Of a stretch of 64,000 nucleotides of DNA, positions 14,477-28,300 are shown in pieces. Under the pieces are notes generated by a model. That model made no database searches. It had not been told where the DNA came from and saw only the letters and a program-made list of their open reading frames with translations. The DNA lies in NCBI RefSeq assembly GCF_000247815.1, contig NC_021676.1, forward strand, positions 1,498,350 to 1,562,349, in the 5' to 3' direction. The DNA is from Ficedula albicollis (lineage: Eukaryota; Chordata; Aves; Passeriformes; Muscicapidae). Within the stretch, counting starts at the first letter, position 1. Every line of letters begins with the position of its first letter. The translations under genes were made by a program, and so were the position numbers.

Positions 14477-17400
14477 CAGCTTAGAAAAATAAAGAAAATA
14501 GAGGGGACTAAGCACATTCCTATCAAAGCAATCCATATATTAGTCTCCATTACAACCATCACTAAGGGAGTCTTAACCTTAATTTCTAGAGAAATTAGGA
14601 AAGAAAAAGGAAAAAAAAAAGATACTTACCCTCTAATTCTCTGCATATCTATAGATAGATCTGTCACCAATGAAGACTTAAATTCACAGTAGGCAACTGG
14701 GTAGAAAATAATGATCACTGAAATATCAACTGCTCGCTTGGATTGTGCAGATCCTGTTATTTCAAATCAGTTGAGCAATTTTGCACATGCACTGATAATA
14801 ATTTACATTTGTGCAAACATGCAAGACATTCCCTCCCAAGTCATGTACTAAATGCAAGACAATGACAAAAGGAAGGATTTAATGGAGTGTTTTAAGGAAA
14901 ACCTGACTTCTCTGTTAGTTGTGTAACTACAGTATTGCTCTCAGGATTATCTAAGATCTGAGCAAATATGACAAAAGAAGTTCTGCAATCATTTCTCTCC
15001 AGCACTATTTACCCAATTTTAAGGCTCAGTTTTCATCGTTTGGCTGAGCAGCTTTAATGGAACAGTCACATCCTTGGAAATGCCTGCATTATCTTCTCTC
15101 CATAAGTCATCACCCATCAAACAAGCTGCATTAATAAATTATATCAATCCTGAATAACAATTTCAAACCAAACCCCATTGATTTGAGCCATCTCCACGGT
15201 GACTTAAACAAAGGATTTCCTTTGTAACCATGGGCAAGGTGTTCTGTGCTAGTTCTGTGGATAATCATTCATTAATGATGGCTTTCCTTTACATCCTGCT
15301 GGAATGGAAACAGGCTGGAATAGTAACACAGGGATGGTGGGGGCCTTTGTTTGGTTGTTTTTGTTTTTTTTAAATATATATAAAAGCTAGAAGTATTCCA
15401 AAATACACAGCTGGAGAAATCACACCAAAAGAAATGCCTGGGAGATGGGCCTGCTTGTCCCATTTCCATATATATATCAATATAATTGTGAAATTTGGAA
15501 CTCTGACTTGTAAATTTGGGGTTTCTTTCCTTCATATGTAAAGAATAACAATCTCCCCTCTTGTCTGAAGACAATCTGATGTTTTGCAAAAACCACTTTT
15601 AGCCCAATCCCCATATCAATTGTTATGATCTATAAAAACAAGAATACCTCCTTGCCTTTTGGATGAGTTTAATTAGGAGGAAATGTCACATTTTAAAGAG
15701 ATAATATATAATTAATGACTTCAGCAAAGGTGGACAAAGAAGAAAGAGATTGCAGGCTTTGTACATCCTTAAAAGCATTTAATTCTCTATTCATCTAGAA
15801 TTAACAATCAAACTGTGTAGTAATAAGAGTTAGAAAAGCTCAAATTATATCACTGACTGTAGTTTTGTTCTCTCATTCTTCAATGAAAAATTGTTCTACT
15901 GGCTGTCTCTGGCTTCTTGCTGCCTGAATTATACTTTTAATTAAGAGCTGCACTATCATGACTAAGAAATTTGTTTGTCAAGAGTTCTTTTCTAAGCATG
16001 TTGACAAAGAACAAGTTATTAATGCACACAAATTTATAAATTTGAGATTTGGGAAAGTATTTAGGGGGAAAAAAATAATGAACAAGGAATTCTTTTAACT
16101 TTAACAAACATTCCAGAAGTTCAGATTGTAGACTTAGAAAAGATTCTGTAGAACCACAAGGTGTCTTTTGGGCTGCCAGCAGATGACTGAGGCACGTTCC
16201 CAGTGAGGACAAAACTCAGGAATTCTGTTGATTTCTCAGCTTTCCTGTGTGACAGACCTTGTACATAATTGTGGCAATGCCTCAGCAACAATTCTCCTGG
16301 TTTTTGAGCTAATTTTCTAGAGGAATAAATATGCAAGCAGAGTTCCTTCACAGTGTTCTGAACAAAGACCCTGAAGGTGTTTGTTCTTGGTATGGATTGA
16401 AAGAATATTACCAGGAAAAATAAATGAAACAGAGAAATTATGGTTGAGCCTGGTGTTCTTTTAAAGTGACATCCAGGTTGTGCAGGCTTGAAAAGAGCAA
16501 TTCTGCTTCTCTTACTTGTGATCCAAGGATGGATAGAACTGAGGGATCAGCTGGAAAAGAACCTGTATCTGTTACTGCCACACAGCCAGGCTGAAGTCAT
16601 GCAGGTAAGTTCCTCCTGGTTCCCTATGGATGCAAAGTTCAAGGCAAACTTAGCCAAAAATTCATGACTTGATAAGTTTAAAAAAGACTGGATTCCTTGT
16701 CCTTCTTTATAAAAATCAGTAGCTCTGTGGTGATGGGTTTTTCCCCCAGAGCCTGGACTTTTTTCTGTTCAAATTCAGAGCATTGATTTAAACACATAAA
16801 ATTCAAGTTTTCTGAAATTAGCAAAAGCTTTTGTCCTCGGTGTCTTTGGTTTTTACTGTCTTATCTGTGAAATGGAAGCAGTATCCCTCCATCTCCAAGG
16901 AGCAGTATGAGTGGGTATAAATCAAATGGAGGTTTGAGAGACACTGTGCAGTGTATTGATGAGAGGCACTCCCAGACAATGCAGTGATGAACAGCTCCTT
17001 CCCCAGACCAAAGCCCTGGGGGATCCAGCAAGCCAGGCAGACAAACAGCAATTAACAGTAAGAATTAAATGAAATATTGAACCTCTGCTCATTGGGTGAA
17101 TTACATTATCTTGGTGTCCAAGACAAAGCCCAGGTTTTGAGTTAAAAATTGCAGGCGTGTGAGTAATGCACGGGGAAGAATCCACTGACACAAGAGACCC
17201 AAACAAGGTTCTACTGGAAACATTCATTTTGCTGTAATAACTTTTAAGTGTATGCCTTTACCACCTCTAATTATATATTGCCTCTTTTTTCTTTTTCTTT
17301 TTTTTTCCTGGGAATATTTAATCCAAAGTTACAATTACCTTCAGTAATCACACATAATTTTTGGTCTGGAATTTATCAGTGCCCTGTTGCTGTTCAACAA

Positions 17401-17656
17401 CTGAGATCATCTCACATTTGTTTCATTCATATTCTCCCTCAGAACAACACCAGCAGTAAACAATTCCTGCTTAATTACCCAAAATGTGTTTGAACTGCAA
17501 ATAGTTCCCTCTGCACTGCCATTTTTCCTCTGCTGACACTGGATCTGAGCAGGGAGCAGCAGAAACAATGGATTGGTGTGGGGAGAGTTCCTCATGGGAA
17601 TTGGGCAGAGATGGGATGGGAGATGCTGCTCCCACCAGCAAAGGTGATTTCTGCTA
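14477..17656. other. Unassigned AT-rich unique sequence
   Basis: No gene was recognised. The part around 14990-15160 is free of repeats and low-complexity sequence and could be a conserved non-coding element, but that cannot be judged without an alignment. T-rich patches occur near 15359-15371 and 17285-17307. Confidence 0.5.
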
Positions 17657-18168
17657 CCCCAAAACAGCAGCCTGGAATATTCCCTGGAATAAAGCTGGGG
17701 ATCCCTATGGGAAGATGCACTCTGAGGTCCTGCTGTTCTGGCCCAAAACAGCAGCCTGGGATAAAGCTGGGAGTCTCTTTGGGAAAATGCACTCTGGGAT
17801 CCTTCTGTCCTGCCCCAGAATTTCTAGGAATAAAGTTGGGAATCTCTTTGGGAAGATGCACTCTGGGATCCTGTTGACAGAGCAGGAGTGTCTGTCCCAG
17901 AACAGCAGCCTGGAATATTTCTAGGAATAAAGTTGGGAATCTCTTTGGGAAGATGCACTCTGGGATCCTGTTGACAGAGCAGGAGTGTCTGCCCCAGAAC
18001 AGCAGCCTGGAATATTTCTAGGAATAAAGTTGGGAATCTCTATGGGAAGATGCACTCTGGGATCCTGCTGTCCTGCCCCAGAGCAGCAGCCTGGGATATT
18101 CCCTGGGATAAAGCTGGGAATCTCTTTGGGAAGATGCACTCTGGGACCCTGCTGGCAGAGCAGGGACG
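17657..18168 (+). repeat. Minisatellite, six irregular ~70-97-bp units
   Basis: The repeat carries a common core, AGCAGCCTGG(A/G)ATATT, then a Gly-like GGGAA(T/G)CTCT and ATGCACTCTG. The landmark ATGCACTCTG lies at 17715, 17787, 17856, 17953, 18050 and 18134, giving spacings of 72, 69, 97, 97 and 84 bp. The two 97-bp units share GTTGACAGAGCAGGAGTGTCTG, which the shorter ones lack. Chance frames run through both strands because the units contain few stops. There is no evidence of a protein. Confidence 0.9.
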
Positions 18169-21100
18169 TTCTCCAGAACATCCCACACAGCACAGCAGCC
18201 CGTGTTTCTGAGCGGATAAATTGAGCCCACAGCGTTTAACACCACTTCAATCCCCACCTTACCTCGGGTGCCCAGAATTTATCTGGGAAACTCAGCTCAT
18301 CTCTCACCTCACTCTTTATTCATTTTCCACAAAATTAAAGCAGGGAGAGGAATTTCCCATTTGTTTGCAGCCCTTCAGTGCCAGAGCTCCCTGAGTGTTG
18401 TGGGGCACTGGATCTTTACCTGCTGGAGGTTTCCTTGGGGCAGCTTTGCTGAGCCTGGCTCTGGACAAACCCATCTCACTGCCCTCAGCCCTCAGCCCCT
18501 GCTAAGGAAGGGATTTTCAGGGATAACAGCACAGCTTTTGGGGATTTTTCAGTGTTGGACAGCTTGGGGTAGTTTTGTGTGCTTGTCTTCCTCAACATTT
18601 CAGCTCAAGTGTTTATTCTTAGATAAAATAAAATACAATTTTATCTTCTCTGACAAGCATAAAGATTTTAATCATAACATTAGATAATATTATGAAAGCA
18701 TAGGAGGAATCTTTTTTAATTAATGCCCTAAAGTGCAGCTCATTCTTTTGCACATCACAGGCAAAGCTTGTCATGTCAGCATGGAACAAAAGCTCACCTG
18801 GTGTTAGCCCAGCTAATCCATGCAGTGTCTGACAACATTTTTTCCTTTGGTCCCTACAAGTTATAAACTGCCTACATTAAGTGAAACTGTGTTTCACAAT
18901 GAGATAAGTAAACAGAAGGAGTGGTGGAAGGCTGATTCAGAGGTTTTCACACAAACCCAATTAAAGCAAAGCTCCTGGCACAGTTAACCTCAAACTGCAG
19001 CCCAGGACAGAGGCAGGAATGGCAGAGAGGTTTGCAAGTGATGCTGCAGCCACAGGCCACTGGAAAATTGTCATCCTCATGAGGAACAGCTGCTGCAAAT
19101 ACGGAACATTTCACTATAGCTGCAAAATCAGATATTGATCCTGCTTAGTCAGCACGACAATTAAAATATTCACCAATAAAACCACAGGAGTATAAATAAA
19201 ACAGATTCTAAAGCTGGAAAGAAATTTTGCATTAAGGAAAAAATCCAAATAGTGTCCTTGCAGGGGTGAAATTTAAGTTACAGGAAACAGACATATCAGT
19301 AAAAGAGTTTGGCTTTGTTTTTTAATTACAAAACATATACTGGCATGTTTCAAGAACTTCAAATAATTATTGGCATCTTTGACACTTGCTGTTTTTTTAG
19401 TATTTGAAATTTATACATTGAAATATCTGCAAATTTTTATCCACAGTAATTGTTATACCAACTCACCAACTAATCTGCTGCTGACCAAAATCCAGTTTAA
19501 TCCATCCATGGATAATTCGTGGACCCTCCGTGAAAGGGAGGAGCCTTGACATGCCCAGGTGAGCTCTTGGACATGAGGAGGAGTAAAGGTGGAACTAACA
19601 GCAAGTACAAGAGTGATCCTAATATTGTGGAAAGGGAAAAGAAGATTTAAGTTCTGCAGAACCAAATGGATGGATCTTGGATCTGTAAAATGGAGACATT
19701 CCTATATAAAATTTGAAGATGATTTGCTGTCACGAATTTAAGTTGTGTGGCTTGATGGTGCAAATTAGTTAAAATCCGTGTCCTGAAAATGTCAGATTAT
19801 ATACACTCTACACCAGCAAATCTTGTCACTGCCTGCTTTTCCTCCATCTGATGCAAAGCCTTAAAAATATGGATATGCTGAAATGCACAGACATATCCTA
19901 AAACCTACAGAGAACTTCCTACCAAACAAGGGTCACAGAGGCTGGGAGGAAAAGCCTTGGCAGGTTTTCTTAATCTGTTTGGGTGTTTCTGTATGAACCC
20001 AGTTAATTCACAAAGAAAAGGGCTCACACAGCACCTATAAGCAACCTGCACTCTAAACATCTCCCCAGGAAGAGGTGCCTCAGAACTGCTTTGGAAGTAA
20101 CAATTTTAGGACACTTTGGGGTTTTTTTACATATAAGAACACAGGACAATAAACAATCTCTAGTAAATACTACTTGGAGATTTATTAAATATAATGAATG
20201 AGCTGCTCAATAATTACTTTTTGTCTCTCAGCTGAGATGAAATGTAGTGATTCTTTCTTGCTTCTGCTTTTTTGTGAAGAGCAGCAAAGCAATTAATACT
20301 GCGAGGAGCAGAAATAAGAAAAGCTGGTCCTTTGTGAGTTCATGCATCACACCTGATTTATTCTGCTCCCTCATATTTACAACCCATCCCTATGTAATTC
20401 CTCACTCTCCAGCTGCCTTGTTCCCCCTCTCTTCTTTTTCCTGTACTCCCATCCCATTCCACGTGTACAAACAATTTGTTTTTAGCCTGCTGAGTGGCAT
20501 CTGCTGTGGTTTGGTGTGCAGCTCACACACTCTGTTCTGCTGGCTGCTGCTGCATGGCTCAGGAGAGGCAGCACCTCCAAACCCACGGCCAGGAGAACAA
20601 ACAACCTGAGTCAGCTCCAGCCTGAGCCAGAGCTCCCCTGCACCCCAGAGCTGTGTCTTGGCTGGAATTGCCAACAAACATCCAAGTTCATGGGTTAAAA
20701 GGGATGAGGAACAAGTAATAGTGATCAGGAAGCTCTGGGAAGGGTTTTATGATATGTAGAAAAATCAAGAAAAAATCCTAGACAGCACACCTATAGTGAC
20801 TGATTCACAGAAACACAAACCCACTCAGGCACATGCTAAAAGAGAATGAAAAGAAAAACACTTCTTGGCATTTTTTTTCCCTATATTCATTTTCTTCATG
20901 ATTCTCCACACTCCCAAATCAGTAAGTGGAAAGAAAACTCCCCCTCCTGCTTCCATCTCAAGGCTTCTTTCAGACAAGTATTTGAATTTAACCTTCATTC
21001 CCTTCCGCTGTGATACTCACTTGAGTCACACAAGTAGGACTCAAGTACATGCTGTAAGGTACATTTCTGAGTAAAATGTGTCATTCTCTAAGCCAGGATG

Positions 21101-21868
21101 ACATTTTCAGAGGTTCCCTGGGTTGATACTTTGGTCAGAGAGCAGAAACCTTGAAGCCCAATAAAATAAAATATCAGCCCTGAAATAAAAGCAATGAAAT
21201 TTGAAATCTGCAGAACATTTCCTATTGACTTCTAGGTAGTTCAATGTTTACAAATTCACACTGAGTTGTGTTTTCAGAGAGAATTATAGAGATAATCCAT
21301 TTTTCTTCATGCTTATATTCTTGACAGGGCTTTTCAACTGAAGTTACAATCAAATCCAATAGACTACATACCTTATAAAAACCACTTATTTTCCACATTT
21401 TCAGAACTAGGAATTCTGTGTGAATACCAGATGCAAAATCAGTAGAAATACCTCTTTAATGATTGCCAATTGAGATGTGTTCAAAGTGGTTTCAATCTCT
21501 CATCTGCAGCCTGGCTGCTCATTCTGTTTGATACTAGCACTGCATGACTAAAATTTACAGCAGTTTGCTATTTCGTGGGATTCTAGCAGCATTTTATTAC
21601 TTTTGAACTCTATCAGAATTAACACCCACTTGTGCTATTAAACTTCAGAGATAGAAACATTATCTTGCCTTAAAGTCAGTGAGAATTAAATAATACACAA
21701 ACAAACCACCTGCCATTTGAATAGTGGGATAACATTTGAATATTTCCCTGCTGGTGAGCAGAGCTGGAAGGACTGTGCTTGGGTTAAAGCATTTTGAGAC
21801 ATTCAGGGGGTGACAAGGACTATCTTGCTAGTCTTGTCTCACTGACAGGGGCAGGAAAGAAAGGTGGA
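18169..21868. other. Unassigned unique sequence
   Basis: Mostly AT-rich sequence without a recognisable gene. The parts at 18390-18500 and 20400-20660 are somewhat richer in G and C but show no exon I can defend. Confidence 0.55.
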
Positions 21869-22034
21869 ATTTTCCCAGAGCAGCTGTGGCTGCCCCTGGA
21901 TCCCTGAAGTGTCCAAAGCCAGGTTGGACACGGGCTGGAGCACCCTGGGGTGGTGGAAGGTGCCCCTGGCATGGTAGAAAGAGTGGAACATGATGGTTTT
22001 TAGGTCCCTTCCAACTCAAACCATCCCAGGATTC
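21869..22034 (+). mobile_element. CR1 retrotransposon 3' fragment
   Basis: The sequence follows the avian CR1 3' end in order: CCCAGAGCAGCTGTGGCTGCC, then CCTGAAGTGTCCAAAGCCAGGTTGGAC, then GGTGGAAGGTGCCCCTG, then AGGTCCCTTCCAACTC, ending AACCATCCCAGGATTC. It is the 5'-truncated tail of a non-LTR element oriented on the plus strand, about 165 bp long and without coding capacity. The 13-bp minisatellite begins about 115 bp downstream. Confidence 0.88.
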
Positions 22035-22147
22035 AACAAAACTTATTTTTTCCTGAATACAAGACACACACACTTTCCCATTCTACTCTAGAGCAGCCAG
22101 AATCAGGTGCCAGGCCCCAGCTGTGCAGGCACATCCCTCCCAGAGCA

Positions 22148-22392
22148 GCAGGACATTCCAGCAGGACATTCCAGCAGGACATCCCAGCAGGACATTCCAG
22201 CAGGACATCCCAGCAGGACATCCCAGCAGGACATTCCAGCAGGACATCCCCAGGAGGACATCCCAGCAGGACATCCCAGCAGGATATCCCCAGCAGGACA
22301 TCCCAGCAGGACATCCCAGCAGGACATTCCCAGCAGGACATCCCAGCAGGACATCCCCAGAAGGACATCCCCAGCAGAACATCCATCAGGAC
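22148..22392 (+). repeat. Minisatellite, ~18 units of 13-14 bp
   Basis: The unit is GCAGGACATCCCA, with variants CATTCCA and CATCCCCA (14 bp) and one GCAGGATATCC. Because 13 is not a multiple of three and the unit has no stop in most frames, the array stays open in several frames on both strands. The resulting repetitive peptides (for example QQDIPAGHPS) are not a sign of a gene. Confidence 0.93.
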
Positions 22393-25300
22393 AGGGCTGG
22401 AGGGTGGCAGCAGCCAGGGCAGGAATCTCCCAGCAGATTTTTCTGCTGCTTTGCTTTCCCACCTCCTTGTCAGGTTGCTACTGGGAGCCAAGAAAGCAGC
22501 CCCTTGTCAGGCTGCACAAGGACGAGGAATTGTGACAAATTAAACACCTGCAGGGTGTGTCAGACCCGTGTGGGTGTCTGTGCTGTTTTGCTCAAAGCAT
22601 GTTTTCAGAGAGGTGTTGCCTTCTTGGCCCAATGAGCCTTTTCTATTTTGTTTTGCACCAACTACCCTCTATATGTGCAGTGTTTCTTTAAATAAAGCTC
22701 CTTTTCTTCTTGTCCATCACACAAAGAACTTTGTTGCATTATCCTTTCTGCTGCTCCTGTAGCCAAAATGCAACACCTCATCTGCCCGGGGATATCACAA
22801 CAGAAGCGATCACATATGCGTTCCTCCAAAATGCTTTGTGAGAGAGGCTCATTACAGAGAAACCAAATCAGTACCAAGGCCTCCTGTCCCTTACATCTGT
22901 TATCTGTAATGGGAAGAAAGACTCCTCTAAAGATTAACAAATGCTTTCAAACAATAAGGTTCCAAAATACTTATATGAGCAGCTTTAGCACGTATTTTAA
23001 CAAATGGGAAAACTGTAAGACATCATTTCACAAGGCTGTGTAAATGTAGCAATCCCTGTAGAACATTTACCCTAAAGTGCCTCTGCTAAGGATGCACAGC
23101 AAGAGAGAACCAGGAATAAAAAGAAGCACAAAATCCATCAGTCCAAAATCACCACGTCAAAGAAAAAAATTGTATTAGTCCCCACCAAATTGCGATTTCT
23201 GGAAAAACTGGAAGCATCAAACTGAAATAATTAATTTTGGTTCAAAAAGTTTACTGGAAGAAAAAAAAAAGTGGTTTGGAACTGCTCAAGCACCCAAATT
23301 ATCTGGGTTTTTCCTATTAGGAACTGTTAATTTCCTTTAATTAGTAATGTCCTCCAAAATAAGTAGTAACTGTTATTCTAAAACTGTGTAAGCTAAATTC
23401 CAAAACCTGTGGAGGGAAAGTATATACAGAATATTACCATGGAAATCAACTGGGACCTGTGCTCTGTGAACAAACATTCAGCAAATCATTTCTAAATTAT
23501 TTCCATCTCCAGTGCAAGGCTGTTTCCTAAACCAGCACTCCTCATTTCACTACATTTAAGTGACATTGCCAGAATTCTCCTTTTCTGAAACAAAAACTAC
23601 TCCCTTCAAAGGAATGGAAGCGGAAAAACAGCAAAGGATTTCATTTAACTGAAATTTTTAGTGCATGTGCTGCAAAACATTATCTGTACATCAACACTTC
23701 AGCATTAATAGTGGAAACAGTTTCTTGATCTGACCTTGAAAATACTCCATTTCTTCAGAGTTAATAATCAGCAAATGATATTTTGGGATTTTTTGTATCT
23801 TGTGAAAGTTTTTATATTCAGCACTTTAAGTAAAATTTAAAGGAAATAAAGACACGGTAACAGAAAAAAAAACACCTGAAAATATCTCTCAGTGCTTTGC
23901 TAATAATTGTTGTACAGTAAATTAGCTGACTTTTTTCTGTGCATTTAACAGCTTCTAATCCAATCTGCATCAGTTTTCTCTCTTGTCTAAGGCAGATTGC
24001 TGGGTGCTGTAGAAGGGAGTTCATTAGCTATAAATACCAAACTGCACCCAAAGAAAAAGGATCATTATTAACACCCAGTGAACAGCTGGGCCATGTGATA
24101 AATTGGTTTTGTTTCTAACACTGCTCCTATCCAAGCACTCCCTAGGCTGGAGAAGGATTTTCTCTTTACTGTCCCTGTGAAAACTGTTCTGCACAGGAGG
24201 GGCCAGGAAGGGCCAAAGAGGAAATGAGCTGTATTTGTGTAAGGATGGATCAAATTTGGGTTAGATTGCATTGATTATAATTTATTCACTAACAACAATA
24301 CAAGTACTAATACAGATGAAATAATTTGTGTAGAAAGTCATCACTAGATTGTGATGGGGCTGGATGATTTTTTACTTATCATCATCATCACAATTAAAAA
24401 AATACGACTTTATTTACCTTACTGACTAAATTTAGAATTACTGGAAAACAGTAGAAAAGTGCCTGCAGAGTGAAAAACTCTCCTACTGCTTCTGTTGAAG
24501 AATCTTGAATTAGAAGAGAGAGTATGAAAAAGCAAAGCTTGAGAATTAAGTTTTCCAAGAATGCCACACACCAGTCTACCCTTCATTTTCAGAAGTGATT
24601 GATCATGTAGAAATCTGATGCTAACCTAAAATCATTAAAATGCAAGCTGTCCCATCAATAAAAAGTGGAAGCTTAAATCAACATGAAAGAAGTTCTCAGA
24701 GTTTTAATTTCCTATTCTCACTGATACCCATCGTGGATGTTTTATGAATGAGGTCCAGTTTACACTACTGAAATTGCACTCCAAATCCAGATGTTGTGTA
24801 AGAAATCACATTACAAGTTATTTTAAAACACACAGAAGTCATAGATCCAATTAACTGCCAGATGTTCTGAGTCATCACCACCATCAGAACTTATTAAAGA
24901 TTAATTAAATTCCTATTTGATAAACTGATTGAGGACTGGATTTTCATGGCCTGGGCATTGAAGTGGCAGGGCTGAGTGGGGGTTGCAGGCTGTCTCACCA
25001 AACAGGGAGCACATTTTCAATTCTTCCAGCTCCAGCTCCTGGCCTGAGCTGTGAAATGGAGCTGCAGGAACCTCTCTGCTGTGGAGCCAAATTTCCCTGA
25101 CACCCAGTCATAATGTTTGCTGTCCTCAGTGCCAAATTGACTTTGTGCATTTGGCAGAGGCAGTTCTGAATAAAGGGTTGTTAACTTAATTCTAAGCTAC
25201 AATTTCAGCAGAGAATATAATGATGTACCTGGATTTCTCAGCGAATGTGAGCAATTTGGTCACACAGAGCAATCACCACACTCAGAATCACTGATATGCA

Positions 25301-28300
25301 AAGCAAAGCTTCCAAAATTTACACGAAAGAAGGTCCTGCAAGGCTGTTGCAAGGTGGGGTTAAACCACAAGAAAAATTAAAGCAAAATAAAAAGTCATCA
25401 CATCCACTTGGACTTCAGCTGTCACAACAATTCCTAAATTTGGGGCTTACTCATATGGAACTTTTCTATTTCTTTTGTAGCAGACTGAGCAGTTTCAAGT
25501 TACAGGAATTCTTTTCAGACACAGAAAGCCCCTGTTGCTGGATTTGTTCTTGGCAGAATTTGGTATTAAAAAGCATCCTTAATTCATATAAATACAAAGG
25601 TGAAAATTAGAATCTCTTATGCCTTGTGTCCCTCTGGTATTTGTAATAAGCAGGAATGTGAATATGAGGAGAGAATTTCAGTGTAATAGAGATCTCACTA
25701 ATTAGTGAAATGCATCAAGTAGAAAGGAATTGTCACAAGGAGACTTTTGGCAGAGTTTCTGTTGGCAGAGGAGAGATTCCACCATTGCATTGGTATTCCC
25801 AGGATTTACACCCACAGCTCTCCCATGTGCCCCTGAAGGAATTTACCTCTGAGAAAAGAAGGTCAAGGTTAAACCACCCAGATGTGGGGATTCACTGTAG
25901 TGCCCTCACAAAACCACGCTGAGCAGGTCAAACCAAACCAACCAGGACCTGCAAAAACAACCCCTTGGTTTTTTCCTTCCAGCTATTTTCTATCCTGCAA
26001 AAAATTCCCTTTGGGGAGGGGAAGGAAAGAGGGGGAAATACCCCAAAACAATCAGTTTTAAGGAATCACATCAAATTTTCAAACCCTTAAACTGTGCTGC
26101 TGTAAAGTCAAACACACTGCAGCAATCCTCAGGATATAGTATTTTTAAATTTTTTTTTTCTTTTAGTACCCTCAAGATTGTCATAACGAAGATGCATTTT
26201 TTCATATTTTTCATCCCATATTGCTCCCATTATTATATTTTATCAGGATGAAATATTACAACTGTAGGACATGGCATTTATTTCCCTTTATCAACATAAA
26301 CACTTTTCTAGACACTCCAACCTGTACAAAATGCCTATGGAGATGACTAAGTGTGATTACACTCACTACTGAAATCATTTCAGATACAATTGGAAATGGT
26401 AGTTTTCATTCCAGAAGTGAGCTATAAAATCATCCCTTTCTTAGGTTGGTATTTGATTTTTGAAACCTAACAGAGGCAAAGAGGAGCTTGCTAATAAATG
26501 ACCTTTCCCTTTCAAACGATCTGCAAAACCTGAACAGATTCAGCCCACAGTGTGAGGTTCACCTTTTAATTCACATGTTTAATTACTCATTATATTATTA
26601 CTCTACTTTCAGAGCTGAAGACTTGAAATAGAATCCTAAAGAGGTTTAACCAAGGTGTAGCTCTTTCCTTGCAGCTCCAGTGGAAGGTGCTGGGCTTTGG
26701 ATTTGGGAGTGATTTCAGATTTCAGTGCCTGGCCCAGGCTGCTCTGGGTGTGCTGACAGGGAAATCAGCACATCAGGAGCCACTGGAAAAATGAAAAACC
26801 CACAAAGAGGTAGGGGTGCTTGAATTCCTTGAGCCCCCAACTGCACTTTATTCTTTGGAGTTTGGGTAGCACAGTATATTAACCACAACTAAGGAAAAGA
26901 AATTTTTGCCTGGTGCAAAAAGAATTTGAAAGGAAAATATTTCTGCCTCCCTAGTCAGAATTATGAAAAGACAGAGGTGGGTAACAGCTGGAAGAAAATG
27001 TGCCTGCTGATGGGGCACAGCATCCAAATCCATTCTGTTTCCTACATGTCACACACAGCACCAGCTTTCACTCAAGTTTTCAGTCCAACCCACTCTCCTG
27101 ATGTACCAGAGGTAATTCTTCATCTACTGGCATTTCAGAAGAAACATAAACCAATCTACTTTAAGTTTAAAGCTAAACAAACACCAGGCACTGACAGTGG
27201 TTACATTCAGTTAATTGTGAAAAAAAAATTGCACACCCCCATCTATTCCCTTTACATCCATCACTTCACATCTGTACATCTATTTACACCTTTACATCTA
27301 TTTGAATATTTTCACTTATTTTCATCTTTACACCTATTTACAACTTTACATCTCTTCCCTTTTTGAAATAGGACGGACTTTGTTGCTCAAAATTTGTGCT
27401 GTCTGAAATATGCTCTCTCTGTACCCACAGTGGGACTAGAGAAAAACTTCTGCAAAAATAAAAAATCCCCAAAAAGATACAAACACAAAGGATATGAGCA
27501 TCTGGAAATTGATGCTCCTTCCTCCTCAGCCTTTTCAGCACTAAAGGGAACAGTTTTATGGCATCTCCTTCCCAGTCTCTTTATTTTCCCTCACTAATTC
27601 AGTGATTAATTTGAATCCATTAGCTCATTATATGTTTTATGTTGCACCAGCCCCTTGCAAACTCGGCACAATCGTGTTTTGTTCTGTGTCATTATAAAAA
27701 TGTCTATACAATTATCAATAACTTAGCAGCAAATGGCACGTCAAGTATTTAATAGATAAAGAGGCACTTAGATAATAAAGCAAGAAAAAAAATCTATTCT
27801 ATTTATTTGCTTTAAAAATGCCACCTTGAAGTGGAAGCTCCATCTTTGTATGAAATTAAAGTTATTTATTACCTCTAAATGTGTAAATGTTCAGGCATTG
27901 CAGTAGTAAGTGCATTAAGAAAAAAATAGGGAAAATATATTTGATGTTGCCATTATCTGTTCTTCAGTTGGTACAGAGAGAATTTGGAGAATAATTTTTA
28001 AAAGTCTACTCCATTTGCATTATGGTTCATTATTAGCAGCTAAGAATGTTTCACAGTCTTTAAATTGACACAGAACAATGTTTTATTTACTATTTCTATA
28101 TCACAATCATGGCCTATTTGCCTGATTTTCTCTAACTCTAAATTAAGTAATATATCAAAAATTATTTCAATTAATCCCTAATTTGAAGTCTCCAGGTAGC
28201 ATTATTGTGAGATTAATGTGATCAATTTAAATTTCCCTGTTGTTAAAAATCATCATTTCCACAAGAAACAAAGATTTTGTGTTTCTCCTTGAGGACTCCT

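Noticed and set aside
14364..14692. Hydrophobic frame resembling membrane segments
   Set aside because: Caused by TTT and GTT codons of a (GTTT)n-like tract.
22033..22635. Frames of 99-170 codons on both strands with QQDIPAGHP-like repeats
   Set aside because: They are produced by a 13-bp stop-free minisatellite open in several frames.
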